Counted from the first letter of the stretch, positions 32,431-40,873 are shown. The stretch: DNA of 64,000 nt from Leifsonia sp. Root112D2 (GCF_001424905.1 NZ_LMCU01000001.1:1977480-2041479), one strand, 5' to 3'. Numbers and translations are program-made. Notes: a model not told the origin generated them from the letters alone.

Positions 32431-33299
32431 CAACGACACTGACTCCCACCCGAACCGTGCCCGCGAGGGCCCCACAGCAGAGGCGCCGTCGCCCCAAGGG
32501 CTACACGATCTTTCGTGCGGTCGCGCTGATAGTTGTCGTGCTCGCCTTCGTTGCGCCGCTGCTGTGGATGCTGGTCTCCTCGTTCAAGACGAACGTGGAC
32601 ATCTACGACGCCAGCAAGACCGTGGTCTTCACGCCCACGTTCAGCAACTACAACAATGTGCTCGGGCGTGACAACTACTTCAGCTTCATCTTCAACAGTT
32701 TCTGGGTTGCCTTCGCCTCCACCGGGCTGTCGCTGGTGATAGGAGTGCCTGCCGCCTACGCCATGAGCCGGTTCACCATGCACCGTTCGGCACTGGTCGT
32801 GCTCATGGCCCGCATCATTCCCGGCGTGAGCCTGCTGGTGCCGTGGTACTTCATCTTCGCCAATCTGCACCTGGTCGGCGGCTACGGTGTGCTGATCCTC
32901 TCGCACGTCTTCGTGGCGCTTCCGCTCATCGTCTACATCATGATGAGCTTCTTCGACTCGCTTCCGCTCGAACTGGAAGAGCAGGCGCAGGTGGATGGAC
33001 TGACCCCGATCGGAGCATTCCAGCGCATCACGCTGCCGCTCTCCGTGCCCGGAATGGCGACGGCGGGCATCCTGGCGTTCATCTTCTCGTGGAACAACTT
33101 CATGTTCGCTCTCGTACTCGCGGGCGCCAACACGAAGACCCTCCCGGTGGCGATCTTCAACTTCGTCTCCTACGCGAGCATCGACTGGGGCGGGCTGATG
33201 GCCGCGGCGGTCATCGTGACGGTGCCCATCATGGTCATCGCCCTGTTCACACAGAAATACATCGTCTCCGGCCTGACCGCCGGGGCCACGAAGGGTTGA
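32427..33299 (+). CDS. ABC transporter permease (CUT1, MalG/UgpE type)
   Basis: A 290-residue permease. After a basic N-terminus (QQRRRRPKG) come six hydrophobic segments; the first is IVVVLAFVAPLLWMLVSSFK, with the family's SSFK exit. The coupling loop is LEEQAQVDGLTPIGAFQRI and the SWNNFMFALVLAG segment near the end is conserved. The ATG at 32427 overlaps the previous stop. It forms the membrane channel with the MalF-type partner. Confidence 0.92.
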   Translation: MTTTLTPTRTVPARAPQQRRRRPKGYTIFRAVALIVVVLAFVAPLLWMLVSSFKTNVDIYDASKTVVFTPTFSNYNNVLGRDNYFSFIFNSFWVAFASTGLSLVIGVPAAYAMSRFTMHRSALVVLMARIIPGVSLLVPWYFIFANLHLVGGYGVLILSHVFVALPLIVYIMMSFFDSLPLELEEQAQVDGLTPIGAFQRITLPLSVPGMATAGILAFIFSWNNFMFALVLAGANTKTLPVAIFNFVSYASIDWGGLMAAAVIVTVPIMVIALFTQKYIVSGLTAGATKG

Positions 33300-33310
33300 G
33301 CCGCACGGTG

Positions 33311-34465
33311 ATGCAGTCCAGAACCATTGCCCGAATCGAGACGTTCCAGATCGCACCACGCTGGCTGTTCGTGCGCATCGAGACCGATGACGGTGTCGTC
33401 GGCTGGGGCGAGGCGTCGCTCGAGGGCAATTCCAGTGCCGTCGCCGCCGTGCTCGGGCAGTTCGCCGAATATCTCGTGGGCAAGGATCCTGGCGCGATAG
33501 AAGACCACTGGCAGGTGCTCACCAAGGGCGGCTTCTATCGTGGCGGTGCCGTGCTGGCCAGCGCCGTCTCGGGTATCGACCAGGCGTTGTGGGACATCGC
33601 GGGCAAGGCCCTCGGCGTTCCTGTGTACCAGTTGCTGGGCGGTGCGGTTCGCGAGCGCATCCGTGCATATGGCTGGGTGGGCGGCGATGAACCGAGCGAG
33701 CTGGCAGATGCCATCGGCGCCCAGATCGCCGTCGGTCTCACCGCCGTCAAGATGAACGCGAGCGGCAAGATGAGCCGCATCGGCTCGGTCGCAGAGATCG
33801 ACGGTGTGGTGCAGCGGGTGGCCGCCGCGCGCGAGGTGCTCGGGGAGCACCGCGATATCGCCGTCGACTTCCATGGTCGGTTCACCCTGGCCAATGCGCG
33901 CCGGGTGGCACCGCTGCTGGAGCCACTGCACCCCTTCTTTCTGGAGGAGCCCGTCGTTCCCGAGAATTCGCACGTCATCGGGCAGTTGGTGCAGGCGACC
34001 TCGACACCCATCGCCACAGGGGAGCGGCTGTACAACAGGCAGGAGTTCCTGCCGGTGCTTCAGGCGGGGATAGCGGTAGCCCAGCCCGATCTTTCACACG
34101 CCGGCGGCATCTCCGAGGTGCGCCGCATCGCCTCGCTCGCCGAGACCTTCGATGTGCAACTCGCTCCGCACTGCCCACTCGGGCCGCTCGCGCTCGCGGC
34201 CTGCCTGCAGGTGGGATTTGCCACGCCGAACTACCTGATCCAGGAGCAGAGCATCGGCATTCACTACAACAAGGGCGCCGAGGTGCTCGACTACGTGCTC
34301 GACAAGACACCGCTGCAATTCGTTGACGGTAACATCGAACGACTCACGGCCCCCGGCCTCGGTATCGAGATCGACGAGGCGGCGGTTCGCGCCGCCGACA
34401 AGCGTGGAATTGCCTGGCGCAGCCCGGTGTGGCGACACGCGGACGGCTCGTTCGCGGAATGGTAG
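33311..34465 (+). CDS. dgoD: D-galactonate dehydratase (enolase superfamily)
   Basis: A 384-residue dehydratase that would convert D-galactonate to 2-keto-3-deoxygalactonate. It has the mandelate-racemase-type capping domain with VRIETDDGVVGWGEASLEGN and the barrel ligands Asp in AVDFHGRF, Glu in FFLEEPV and Glu in TPIATGERLY. QPDLSHAGGISE and LAPHCPLGPLALAAC with the catalytic His are diagnostic of the galactonate dehydratase group. ATG 33311 follows the permease stop by 11 bases; a GTG at 33308 is also possible and the ribosome site is weak. The aldolase gene follows directly. Confidence 0.93.
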   Translation: MQSRTIARIETFQIAPRWLFVRIETDDGVVGWGEASLEGNSSAVAAVLGQFAEYLVGKDPGAIEDHWQVLTKGGFYRGGAVLASAVSGIDQALWDIAGKALGVPVYQLLGGAVRERIRAYGWVGGDEPSELADAIGAQIAVGLTAVKMNASGKMSRIGSVAEIDGVVQRVAAAREVLGEHRDIAVDFHGRFTLANARRVAPLLEPLHPFFLEEPVVPENSHVIGQLVQATSTPIATGERLYNRQEFLPVLQAGIAVAQPDLSHAGGISEVRRIASLAETFDVQLAPHCPLGPLALAACLQVGFATPNYLIQEQSIGIHYNKGAEVLDYVLDKTPLQFVDGNIERLTAPGLGIEIDEAAVRAADKRGIAWRSPVWRHADGSFAEW

Positions 34466-34473
34466 GAAGAAGC

Positions 34474-35127
34474 ATGACCCACGACTTCATCGATGGGCTC
34501 GCCGAGGCGCGCCTTCTCGCCATCATCAGGGGAGCGGATGCCGCTGCCGCGCTCGCGGCGGGCACGACGCTCATCGAGGCGGGCGTGCGCTACCTCGAGG
34601 TTTCGCTGGTCACGGCGGATGCCGCTGACGTCATTCGCGCGCTCGTCGACGCATCCGCTGGTCGTGCGCTTGTCGGAGCGGGCACCGTGCTCACAACGGC
34701 GGATGTTGATATCGCGGCCGCAGCCGGCGCGCGTTTCATCGTTACTCCGGCCGTCTCGGAGAGCCTGCCCGCCTCGGTCGAACGAGGCCTTCCGGTCATT
34801 GCGGGCGCGCTCACGCCCAGTGAATGTGTTGCGGCGATGGCTCAGGGCGCCACGGCCATCAAGCTGTTCCCCGCCTCCTCGGGGGGCCCCGATTACCTTT
34901 CCGCGCTGCGCGACCCACTGCCACGCACGCCGTTCGTGCCGGTGGGGGGAGTCGGGGCCGAGACGGCGCTCGAGTACCTGCGCCGCGGTGCACTGGCGGT
35001 CGGCGTCGGCAGCCCGCTGCTGGGCGACGCCGTCTCCGGAGGCGATCTGGGTGCGCTGGTCACGCGAGCCGAGCGATACCTCGCGGGCGTCGCATCCGTG
35101 CCGAGGAACGAAGGCCCCCATGTCTGA
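34474..35127 (+). CDS. 2-keto-3-deoxy-6-phospho(gluconate/galactonate) aldolase
   Basis: A 217-residue class I aldolase of the KDPG/KHG/DgoA family. It splits the phosphorylated keto-deoxy acid into pyruvate and glyceraldehyde 3-phosphate. The Schiff-base Lys is in ATAIKLFPAS, the catalytic Glu is in LEVSLVTADA, and VGAGTVLT and PVGGVG are the other family loops. Following DgoD, it probably acts on the galactonate-derived intermediate, as DgoA does, but may serve the glucuronate branch too. AGGAAGAA precedes ATG 34474. Its stop overlaps the next gene by eight bases. Confidence 0.93.
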   Translation: MTHDFIDGLAEARLLAIIRGADAAAALAAGTTLIEAGVRYLEVSLVTADAADVIRALVDASAGRALVGAGTVLTTADVDIAAAAGARFIVTPAVSESLPASVERGLPVIAGALTPSECVAAMAQGATAIKLFPASSGGPDYLSALRDPLPRTPFVPVGGVGAETALEYLRRGALAVGVGSPLLGDAVSGGDLGALVTRAERYLAGVASVPRNEGPHV

Positions 35128-35653
35128 ACTCTCCGCGGCCGAGCCAGCGTCCACGCACCCGCTCGTGCTGGTCATGGGGGTGTCGGGTTCGGGCAAGAGC
35201 ACCATCGGCGCGGCACTCGCCCGCGCCCTCGGGGTGGACTTCGTCGACGGCGATGCACTGCACCCGGCCGCGAACGTGGCGAAGATGGCGGCGGGGGAGC
35301 CGCTTGACGATGCCGACCGCTGGCCATGGCTGGCGCGGGTCGGGCAGCGGCTCGCCGAGGCGCGCGGTACCGGACTCGTCGTGGCATGCTCGGCGCTGAG
35401 ACGCTCCTACCGTGACGCGATTCTCGCGGAGGCTCCCGGCGTTGTCTTCCTGCATCTGAGCGGATCGCGCGAGCTGCTTTCGTCCCGCCTCACCCAACGC
35501 CAGGGGCACTTCATGCCCCCGAGCCTGCTCGAATCACAGCTGGCCACGCTGGAGCCGCTCGCCGACGACGAACCGGGTGTTGTGGTGCAGAACGATGCGC
35601 CCGTCGACGCGGTCGTGGCCGAGGCCGTCGCGGGCATCCGCTCACTCGTGTAA
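35120..35653 (+). CDS. gntK: Gluconokinase-like P-loop kinase (second copy)
   Basis: A 177-residue paralogue of the kinase at 28642. It has the P-loop MGVSGSGKST, FVDGDALHP, NVAKMAAGEPLDDADRWPWL, VACSALRRSYRDAIL and GHFMPPSLLESQL. The start ATG lies inside the aldolase gene, so expression is coupled to DgoD and the aldolase. A phosphorylation step is needed between those two enzymes; this kinase occupies that place. Plain gluconate phosphorylation is the default reading. The gene ends at the boundary with the housekeeping block. Confidence 0.9.
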   Translation: MSELSAAEPASTHPLVLVMGVSGSGKSTIGAALARALGVDFVDGDALHPAANVAKMAAGEPLDDADRWPWLARVGQRLAEARGTGLVVACSALRRSYRDAILAEAPGVVFLHLSGSRELLSSRLTQRQGHFMPPSLLESQLATLEPLADDEPGVVVQNDAPVDAVVAEAVAGIRSLV

Positions 35654-35656
35654 ACT
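35651..35656 (+). promoter_or_regulatory. -10 box of the L25 gene
   Basis: TAAACT overlaps the stop codon of the kinase gene. Transcription would start near 35663 and produce a leader of about 200 bases that begins just before the structured element at 35676. No clear -35 box is visible. Confidence 0.4.
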
Positions 35657-35675
35657 CGACCCTTGGCTCAGGGCA

Positions 35676-35740
35676 CCGGTTGTACACGGTGTCACGGGCC
35701 GAAGGAACTTCGGCGAGGGACGCCGTCTTCGAAGCAACCG
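35676..35740 (+). ncRNA. Structured 5' leader RNA element upstream of the L25 gene
   Basis: Three nested stems can be drawn. The outer is CGGTTG (35677-35682) with CAACCG (35735-35740). The middle is ACGGTGTC (35686-35693) with GACGCCGT (35719-35726), with one G-T pair. The inner is GCCGAAG (35698-35704) with CTTCGGC (35708-35714) around a GAA loop. A further small hairpin GGGCT/AGCCC (35833-35845) stands right before the ribosome site AAGGAG of the L25 gene. I know of no named RNA family with this layout. Autogenous control by L25, which binds 5S rRNA, is a reasonable guess. Confidence 0.55.
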
Positions 35741-35860
35741 AAGAGGCATCCGTTATCGACGCGGTGGAGTGCGGCTTTACAGCTATTCCTCACGCTGACA
35801 TGCGTTCGAGTTGAACAACAGATCAATTATCTGGGCTGAGAGCCCGCGAAGGAGTGCACC

Positions 35861-36478
35861 ATGAGTGACGACAACAAGGTCGTCGCGGAACACCGCGAGA
35901 AGTTCGGCAAGGGCGCTGCGCGCAAGATCCGCGCCGTCGGCAAGATTCCCGCCGTGATCTACGGCCACGGATCCGACCCACAGCACGTGACCCTGCCCGC
36001 CCACCAGGTCGGCCTGATCCTGCGCAAGGCGAACGCCGTGCTCGCACTTGAGCTCGACGGCAAGACCCAGCTCACGCTCGTCAAGGACGTGCAGAAGGAT
36101 CCGGTACTGCAGATCATCGAGCACCTTGACCTCATCGTGGTCAAGAAGGGTGAAAAGGTCGAGGTCGAGGTTCCTGTGCACGTCGAGGGTGAGTCGTTCC
36201 CCGGCACGCTCGTACAGGTGGAGCTGAACACGCTGCGTCTCGAGGTCGAAGCCACGAACATTCCGGAGCGCGTCTTCGTGAAGGTGGACGGCGCCGAGGA
36301 AGGCACACAGATCCACGCGCGCGACATCGAGTTGCCCGCCGGCGCAGCACTCATCGATGACGCCGATGCCCTGGTTCTGCACATCACGGTTCCGCGCGCC
36401 ACGGCCGCAGAGACCGCGGACGAGGCTGCCGCGGCTGAGGAGACCGCCGAGGCTCCCGCCGAGGAATCCGCAGAATAG
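35861..36478 (+). CDS. rplY: 50S ribosomal protein L25 / general stress protein Ctc
   Basis: A 205-residue protein of the long (CTC/TL5) form of L25. The N-terminal 5S-rRNA-binding domain has REKFGKGAARKIRAVGKIPAVIYG and PQHVTLPAH. The C-terminal beta-barrel domain has VPVHVEGE, LRLEVEATNIPE and LPAGAALIDD. It ends in an Ala/Glu-rich acidic tail of about 35 residues, common in actinobacterial forms. It assembles at the central protuberance of the large subunit. In related genomes it follows prs directly. Here the two are separated by the catabolic island. AAGGAG lies before the ATG. Confidence 0.96.
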   Translation: MSDDNKVVAEHREKFGKGAARKIRAVGKIPAVIYGHGSDPQHVTLPAHQVGLILRKANAVLALELDGKTQLTLVKDVQKDPVLQIIEHLDLIVVKKGEKVEVEVPVHVEGESFPGTLVQVELNTLRLEVEATNIPERVFVKVDGAEEGTQIHARDIELPAGAALIDDADALVLHITVPRATAAETADEAAAAEETAEAPAEESAE

Positions 36479-36541
36479 ACACGCCACGCGCGGGTCGGAG
36501 GCGGTCAACCGCAGCCGACCCGCGCGTAGTCTGTTAACCCC

Positions 36542-37129
36542 ATGGATGACTCTCTCTGGCTCGTCGTCGGGCTCGGCAATCCCGGCCCGGGCTACGCGGG
36601 CAACAGGCACAACGTGGGAGCGATGGTTGTCTCGCAACTGGCCGCACGCGCATCCGCCACGTTCAAGCGGCACAAGACCAACGCGCAGGTGGCCGAGGGG
36701 CGGCTGGTGGCCGGAGGCACGCGCTTCGTGTTCGCCAAGCCCCTGTCGTTCATGAATCTTTCCGGTGGCCCGGTCTCGCAACTGCTGCGCTTTTACTCGT
36801 TGGACGCATCACGGCTGATAGTGGTGCATGACGAACTCGATATCCCGTTCGACACCGTGAAACTCAAGGTCGGCGGCGGCCACGGCGGCCACAACGGCAT
36901 TCGCGACATCGCCTCGGCGATAGGCACCCCCGAGTTCGCGCGGGTGCGCGTGGGCATCGGGCGGCCCCCCGGGCGACAGGATGCGGCGGACTTTGTGCTG
37001 CGGGACTTCTCCGGCACCGAGCGTCAGGCGCTGCCCTCGCTCATCTCCGATGCTGCGGATGCCGCGGAGCAGATCGCGACAGACGGCCTGACGGCCGCGC
37101 AGTTGCGCTTCCACACGCCCCGCGCCTGA
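36542..37129 (+). CDS. pth: Peptidyl-tRNA hydrolase
   Basis: A 195-residue enzyme that frees tRNA from stalled peptidyl-tRNA. Visible motifs are VVGLGNPGPGYAGNRHNVG with the catalytic His, KPLSFMNLSG, VVHDELDIPFDTVKLK and GGGHGGHNGIRDI, all in normal order. A TAGTCT box (36527-36532) is nine bases before the ATG and no ribosome site is visible, so a leaderless or nearly leaderless mRNA is possible. It lies between L25 and mfd as usual in actinobacteria. Confidence 0.97.
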   Translation: MDDSLWLVVGLGNPGPGYAGNRHNVGAMVVSQLAARASATFKRHKTNAQVAEGRLVAGGTRFVFAKPLSFMNLSGGPVSQLLRFYSLDASRLIVVHDELDIPFDTVKLKVGGGHGGHNGIRDIASAIGTPEFARVRVGIGRPPGRQDAADFVLRDFSGTERQALPSLISDAADAAEQIATDGLTAAQLRFHTPRA

Positions 37130-37189
37130 CGCCGTCCGCCCGATGCCCACGGGCGGCGCGTGTCGGTGGCGCGCCGTAGACTTTGACGA

Positions 37190-40100
37190 GTGATACTTCA
37201 GGGCTTGATCGCGGCGCTTTCGCGCGCCTCCACATTCGACGACGCCCTGGCGTATGCGGCACGTGACGCCGACTTCTCGCTCACCGATGGCCTGCGGGCG
37301 CCCCTCATCGCGGGCCTGCTCGGGCACCGAGCACAGGCCGGCCAGTCGCAGGCGCTGCTGATCGTCACGGCCACGGGGCGCGAATCCGAGAGCCTGCGCG
37401 GCTCCCTTGCGGCCTTCATGCCCGACGCGGAGATCGTCGAGTTTCCCGCCTGGGAGACCCTGCCGCACGAGCGGCTCAGCCCGAGTGCCGAGATCGTCGG
37501 CAAGCGGCTGAGCGCCCTGCGCCGACTGGCCGCGTGGCAGGAGGGCGGCGAGGCGCATCCGATCATCGTGGTTGCATCGGTTCGCGCCGCCCTGCAGCCC
37601 GTCGCCGACAACCTCCTCGACTTCGAGCCGGTGCTGCTGGAGCCGGGCAGGCTGGGTTACGACCTCAGCTCTCTGTCGGCCCAACTCGTCGACCTGGCAT
37701 ATTCCCGGGTGGACATGGTGACCAGGCGCGGCGAGTTCGCGGTGCGCGGCGGAATCCTGGACGTCTTCCCGCCGGTGGCGGAGCATCCGTATCGCATCGA
37801 TTTCTTTGGTGACGAGGTCGAGCAGATTCGCGCATTCTCGGTGGCCGACCAGCGCTCCCTGCCCGAGCCGATTGCCTCGGTGAGCCTGCCTCCGAGCCGC
37901 GAGCTGCTGCTGAGCCCGGCCGTGCGGCAGCGCGCCCGCGAGATGGAGCACGAGTTTCCGAGCCTGTCTGGCATGCTCGCCAAGATCGGCGAGGGCATTC
38001 CCGTCGAGGGCATGGAGTCGCTTGCCCCCGCGCTCGTCGACCGGCTCGTGCCGCTCACCCACTATCTTCCCGATGGCGCGGCGATCGCGGTCGTCGCCCC
38101 CGAGCGCGTCGCCAGCCGCTCGGTGAGCCTCGCCGAGACCAACCGCGAGTTTCTCTCCGCGGCCTGGAGCGCGGCCACGGTGGGTGCCGCGGCACCCATC
38201 GACCTGGCCGCCGGCGACTTCATGACCCTCGGTGCGCTGCGCGACTCGGTGCGCTTCAGCAAGCCGGGGCAGACGGCGCCGGACCATCCATGGTGGACGC
38301 TCAGCGCGTTCGACTCCGGCGAGGTGCTGCCCGAAGAGCGCACCATCGAGGAGCACCTCACCGTGCGCATCGCCGCGGATGCTGTTCCCAGCTTCCAGGG
38401 CAACGTCACCGGCGCCATCGAGCACGTCGCGGCACTGCTGCGTGACGGCTGGCGGGTGGCGATAGTTGCGGAGGGGGTCGGTCTTGTCGAACGTGCCGCC
38501 GCGGTTCTCGCCGAGCACGAGTTGCCGGCGCGCCAGGTCGAGGCGTTTCCCACGGATGCCGAGGCCGGCGTCGCGTACCTGCTGCAGGCATCCGCCGAAC
38601 ACGGCTTTGAGCTGCCCGAGGCGAAGATCGCCCTCATCGGCGAGACCGAGTTCTATGGGCGCACCATCGGCTACGACTCGCGCCAGGTCAAGAAGCTCGC
38701 CGTCAGGCGCAAGTCCGTCGTCGACCCGATGCAACTCAAGGCCGGCGACTTCGTGGTGCATCAGACCCACGGCATCGGCAAGTTCGTGGAGATGACGCAG
38801 CGTCAGGTCTCCAGCGGCGGGCGTAACGCCGTGAAATCGGTGCGCGAATACCTGTTGCTCGAATACGCGCCGTCGAAGCGTGGCTACCCCGGCGACAAGC
38901 TCTACGTGCCCACCGACCAGCTCGACCTGCTCAGTCGCTACGTCGGCGGGGAGGCGCCGGCGCTCTCGAAGATGGGCGGCAGCGACTGGTCGGCCGCGAA
39001 GGGTCGCGCGCGCAAGGCCGTGCGCGACATCGCCGTGGAGCTCGTCAAGCTGTACTCGGCGCGCATGGCGAGCAAGGGGCACGCCTTCCCGCCCGACACC
39101 CCCTGGCAGCGCGAGCTCGAAGAGGCCTTCCCCTTTGCCGAGACGCCCGATCAGTTGCAGACCATCGAAGAGGTCAAGGCCGACATGGAGCGGCCCATTC
39201 CCATGGACCGGCTCATTTCGGGCGACGTGGGCTTCGGTAAGACCGAGATCGCTATCCGGGCCGCATTCAAGGCGGTGCAGGATGGCAAACAGGTGGTCAT
39301 GCTCGTGCCGACCACCCTGCTCGTGCGCCAGCACATGGAGACATTCCAGGAGCGCTTCGCCGGGTTTCCCGTGCATCTGCGTGCGCTCAGCCGATTCCAG
39401 ACCGACAAAGAGGCGCGCGAGACTCTTGCCGGACTTGCCGACGGCACCGTCGACGTGGTGATAGGAACGCACCGGCTGCTCGCCGAGGGCATCACGGTGA
39501 AGAATCTCGGTCTCGTCATCATCGACGAGGAGCAGCGTTTCGGCGTCGAACACAAGGATGCGCTGAAGAAGCTCAAGACCAATGTCGACATTCTGGCGAT
39601 GAGCGCCACGCCCATCCCGCGCACGCTCGAGATGGCGGTCACGGGCATTCGCGAGATGTCGACGTTGGCGACGCCGCCGGAGGACAGGCATCCGATTCTC
39701 ACCTTCGTCGGGGCGTATTCCGACCGGCAGGCCGCCGCGGCGATCCGCCGCGAGCTGCTGCGCGAGGGGCAGGTGTTCTTCGTGCACAATCGCGTGCAGT
39801 CGATCAGCCGGGTCGCCGCCAAGCTCGCCGAACTGGTGCCCGAGGCGCGCATCGCGGTTGCCCACGGCCAGTTGCCCGAGCATGTGCTTGAGCAGGTGGT
39901 GGTGGACTTCTGGGAGCGCAAGTTCGACGTGCTCGTCTCGACCACCATCATCGAGACCGGCCTGGACATCGCGAACGCGAACACGATCATCATCGACCGG
40001 GCCGACAAGTACGGGCTCAGCCAGCTGCACCAGTTGCGCGGTCGCGTGGGTCGCGGCCGCGAGCGCGCCTACGCGTATTTTCTCTGGGATGGCGATAAAC

Positions 40101-40810
40101 CGCTCTCGGAGACGGCTCACGACCGGCTCTCCACCATCGCCGCGAACAACGAGTTGGGCAGCGGCATGCAGGTGGCGCTGAAAGATCTCGAAATTCGCGG
40201 AGCGGGCAATCTGCTCGGCGGAGAACAGTCCGGGCACATCGCCGGCGTGGGTTTCGACCTCTATCTGCGCATGATCGGCGAGGCCGTCGGCACCTTCCGC
40301 GGCGAGGTGGCCGAGGGGCAGACCGAGCTGCGGCTCGAGTTACCCGTTGATGCGCACATTCCCGAGGAATATGTAGACAGCGAGCGACTGCGCCTCGAGG
40401 CGTACCAGAAGCTGTCGTCGGCGAGCTCACCCGCGGCCAAGGGCGACCAGATCACGCTCGTGCTCGAGGAACTGACGGATCGCTACGGTGAGCCGCCCGC
40501 CGAGGTCGCCAACCTCATCGCGGTTTCCCGGCTTCGTCTGGCCGCCCAGCGCGCCGGGCTGAGTGAGGTTGTGGCGATGGGGTCGAATCTGCGCATCGCA
40601 CCGGCGAATCTGCCGGACTCGCTGCAGGTGCGCCTGCAGCGCATGTACCCCGGATCACGCCACTTCGCCCAGAACAACTCCATCTCGGTGCCGCTGCCGC
40701 GCGTGAACGGCGAGACGGTGGCGGATGCCGACCTCATCGAGTGGGTGGGTGCGCTGCTCACGGCACTCTTCCCGGCGTCCGTCGAGGCCCCAGCGGCAGC
40801 TCCGGAATAG
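37190..40810 (+). CDS. mfd: Transcription-repair coupling factor
   Basis: A 1206-residue ATP-driven DNA translocase that removes stalled RNA polymerase and recruits UvrA. The N-terminal UvrB-like part is followed by the polymerase-interacting CarD-like domain (LKAGDFVVHQTHGIGKFVEM, around residue 520). The helicase core has Walker A GDVGFGKTEIAIRA, the DEEQRFGVEHK motif and MSATPIPRTLEM. The translocation motif and TRCF C-terminal domain (AYQKLSSASS) complete it. The GTG start at 37190 lies seven bases after a TAGACT box without a ribosome site, which suggests a leaderless message. Leu1051 is encoded by TTA (40340-40342). Confidence 0.97.
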   Translation: MILQGLIAALSRASTFDDALAYAARDADFSLTDGLRAPLIAGLLGHRAQAGQSQALLIVTATGRESESLRGSLAAFMPDAEIVEFPAWETLPHERLSPSAEIVGKRLSALRRLAAWQEGGEAHPIIVVASVRAALQPVADNLLDFEPVLLEPGRLGYDLSSLSAQLVDLAYSRVDMVTRRGEFAVRGGILDVFPPVAEHPYRIDFFGDEVEQIRAFSVADQRSLPEPIASVSLPPSRELLLSPAVRQRAREMEHEFPSLSGMLAKIGEGIPVEGMESLAPALVDRLVPLTHYLPDGAAIAVVAPERVASRSVSLAETNREFLSAAWSAATVGAAAPIDLAAGDFMTLGALRDSVRFSKPGQTAPDHPWWTLSAFDSGEVLPEERTIEEHLTVRIAADAVPSFQGNVTGAIEHVAALLRDGWRVAIVAEGVGLVERAAAVLAEHELPARQVEAFPTDAEAGVAYLLQASAEHGFELPEAKIALIGETEFYGRTIGYDSRQVKKLAVRRKSVVDPMQLKAGDFVVHQTHGIGKFVEMTQRQVSSGGRNAVKSVREYLLLEYAPSKRGYPGDKLYVPTDQLDLLSRYVGGEAPALSKMGGSDWSAAKGRARKAVRDIAVELVKLYSARMASKGHAFPPDTPWQRELEEAFPFAETPDQLQTIEEVKADMERPIPMDRLISGDVGFGKTEIAIRAAFKAVQDGKQVVMLVPTTLLVRQHMETFQERFAGFPVHLRALSRFQTDKEARETLAGLADGTVDVVIGTHRLLAEGITVKNLGLVIIDEEQRFGVEHKDALKKLKTNVDILAMSATPIPRTLEMAVTGIREMSTLATPPEDRHPILTFVGAYSDRQAAAAIRRELLREGQVFFVHNRVQSISRVAAKLAELVPEARIAVAHGQLPEHVLEQVVVDFWERKFDVLVSTTIIETGLDIANANTIIIDRADKYGLSQLHQLRGRVGRGRERAYAYFLWDGDKPLSETAHDRLSTIAANNELGSGMQVALKDLEIRGAGNLLGGEQSGHIAGVGFDLYLRMIGEAVGTFRGEVAEGQTELRLELPVDAHIPEEYVDSERLRLEAYQKLSSASSPAAKGDQITLVLEELTDRYGEPPAEVANLIAVSRLRLAAQRAGLSEVVAMGSNLRIAPANLPDSLQVRLQRMYPGSRHFAQNNSISVPLPRVNGETVADADLIEWVGALLTALFPASVEAPAAAPE

Positions 40811-40830
40811 CTCGACCACCGGCTGTGAAT

Positions 40831-40853
40831 CTGTACTATAGTTACTAGTACAG
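40831..40853. promoter_or_regulatory. GntR/YtrA-type operator overlapping a -10 box
   Basis: CTGTACTA (40831-40838) and TAGTACAG (40846-40853) form a perfect inverted repeat around TAGTTAC. The word TATAGT at the left-arm junction can serve as a -10 box. The site is 21 bases before the GntR start, so autorepression is likely. Confidence 0.7.
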
Positions 40854-40873
40854 ATGGATCAGTTGGAGGCGTC

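Noticed and set aside
30076..33299. A missing ATPase gene as sign of a broken importer
   Set aside because: Actinobacterial CUT1 importers often use one shared ATPase encoded elsewhere, so absence here is normal.
35676..35740. A known riboswitch or T-box upstream of L25
   Set aside because: I could not match the nested stems to a conserved riboswitch core or a T-box motif, so it is reported only as an unnamed structured leader.
36809..40237. A 1142-codon open frame on the minus strand opposite mfd
   Set aside because: It is low-complexity, rich in Arg, His and Gly, without motifs, and exactly mirrors a strong gene in high-GC DNA. It is a shadow frame.
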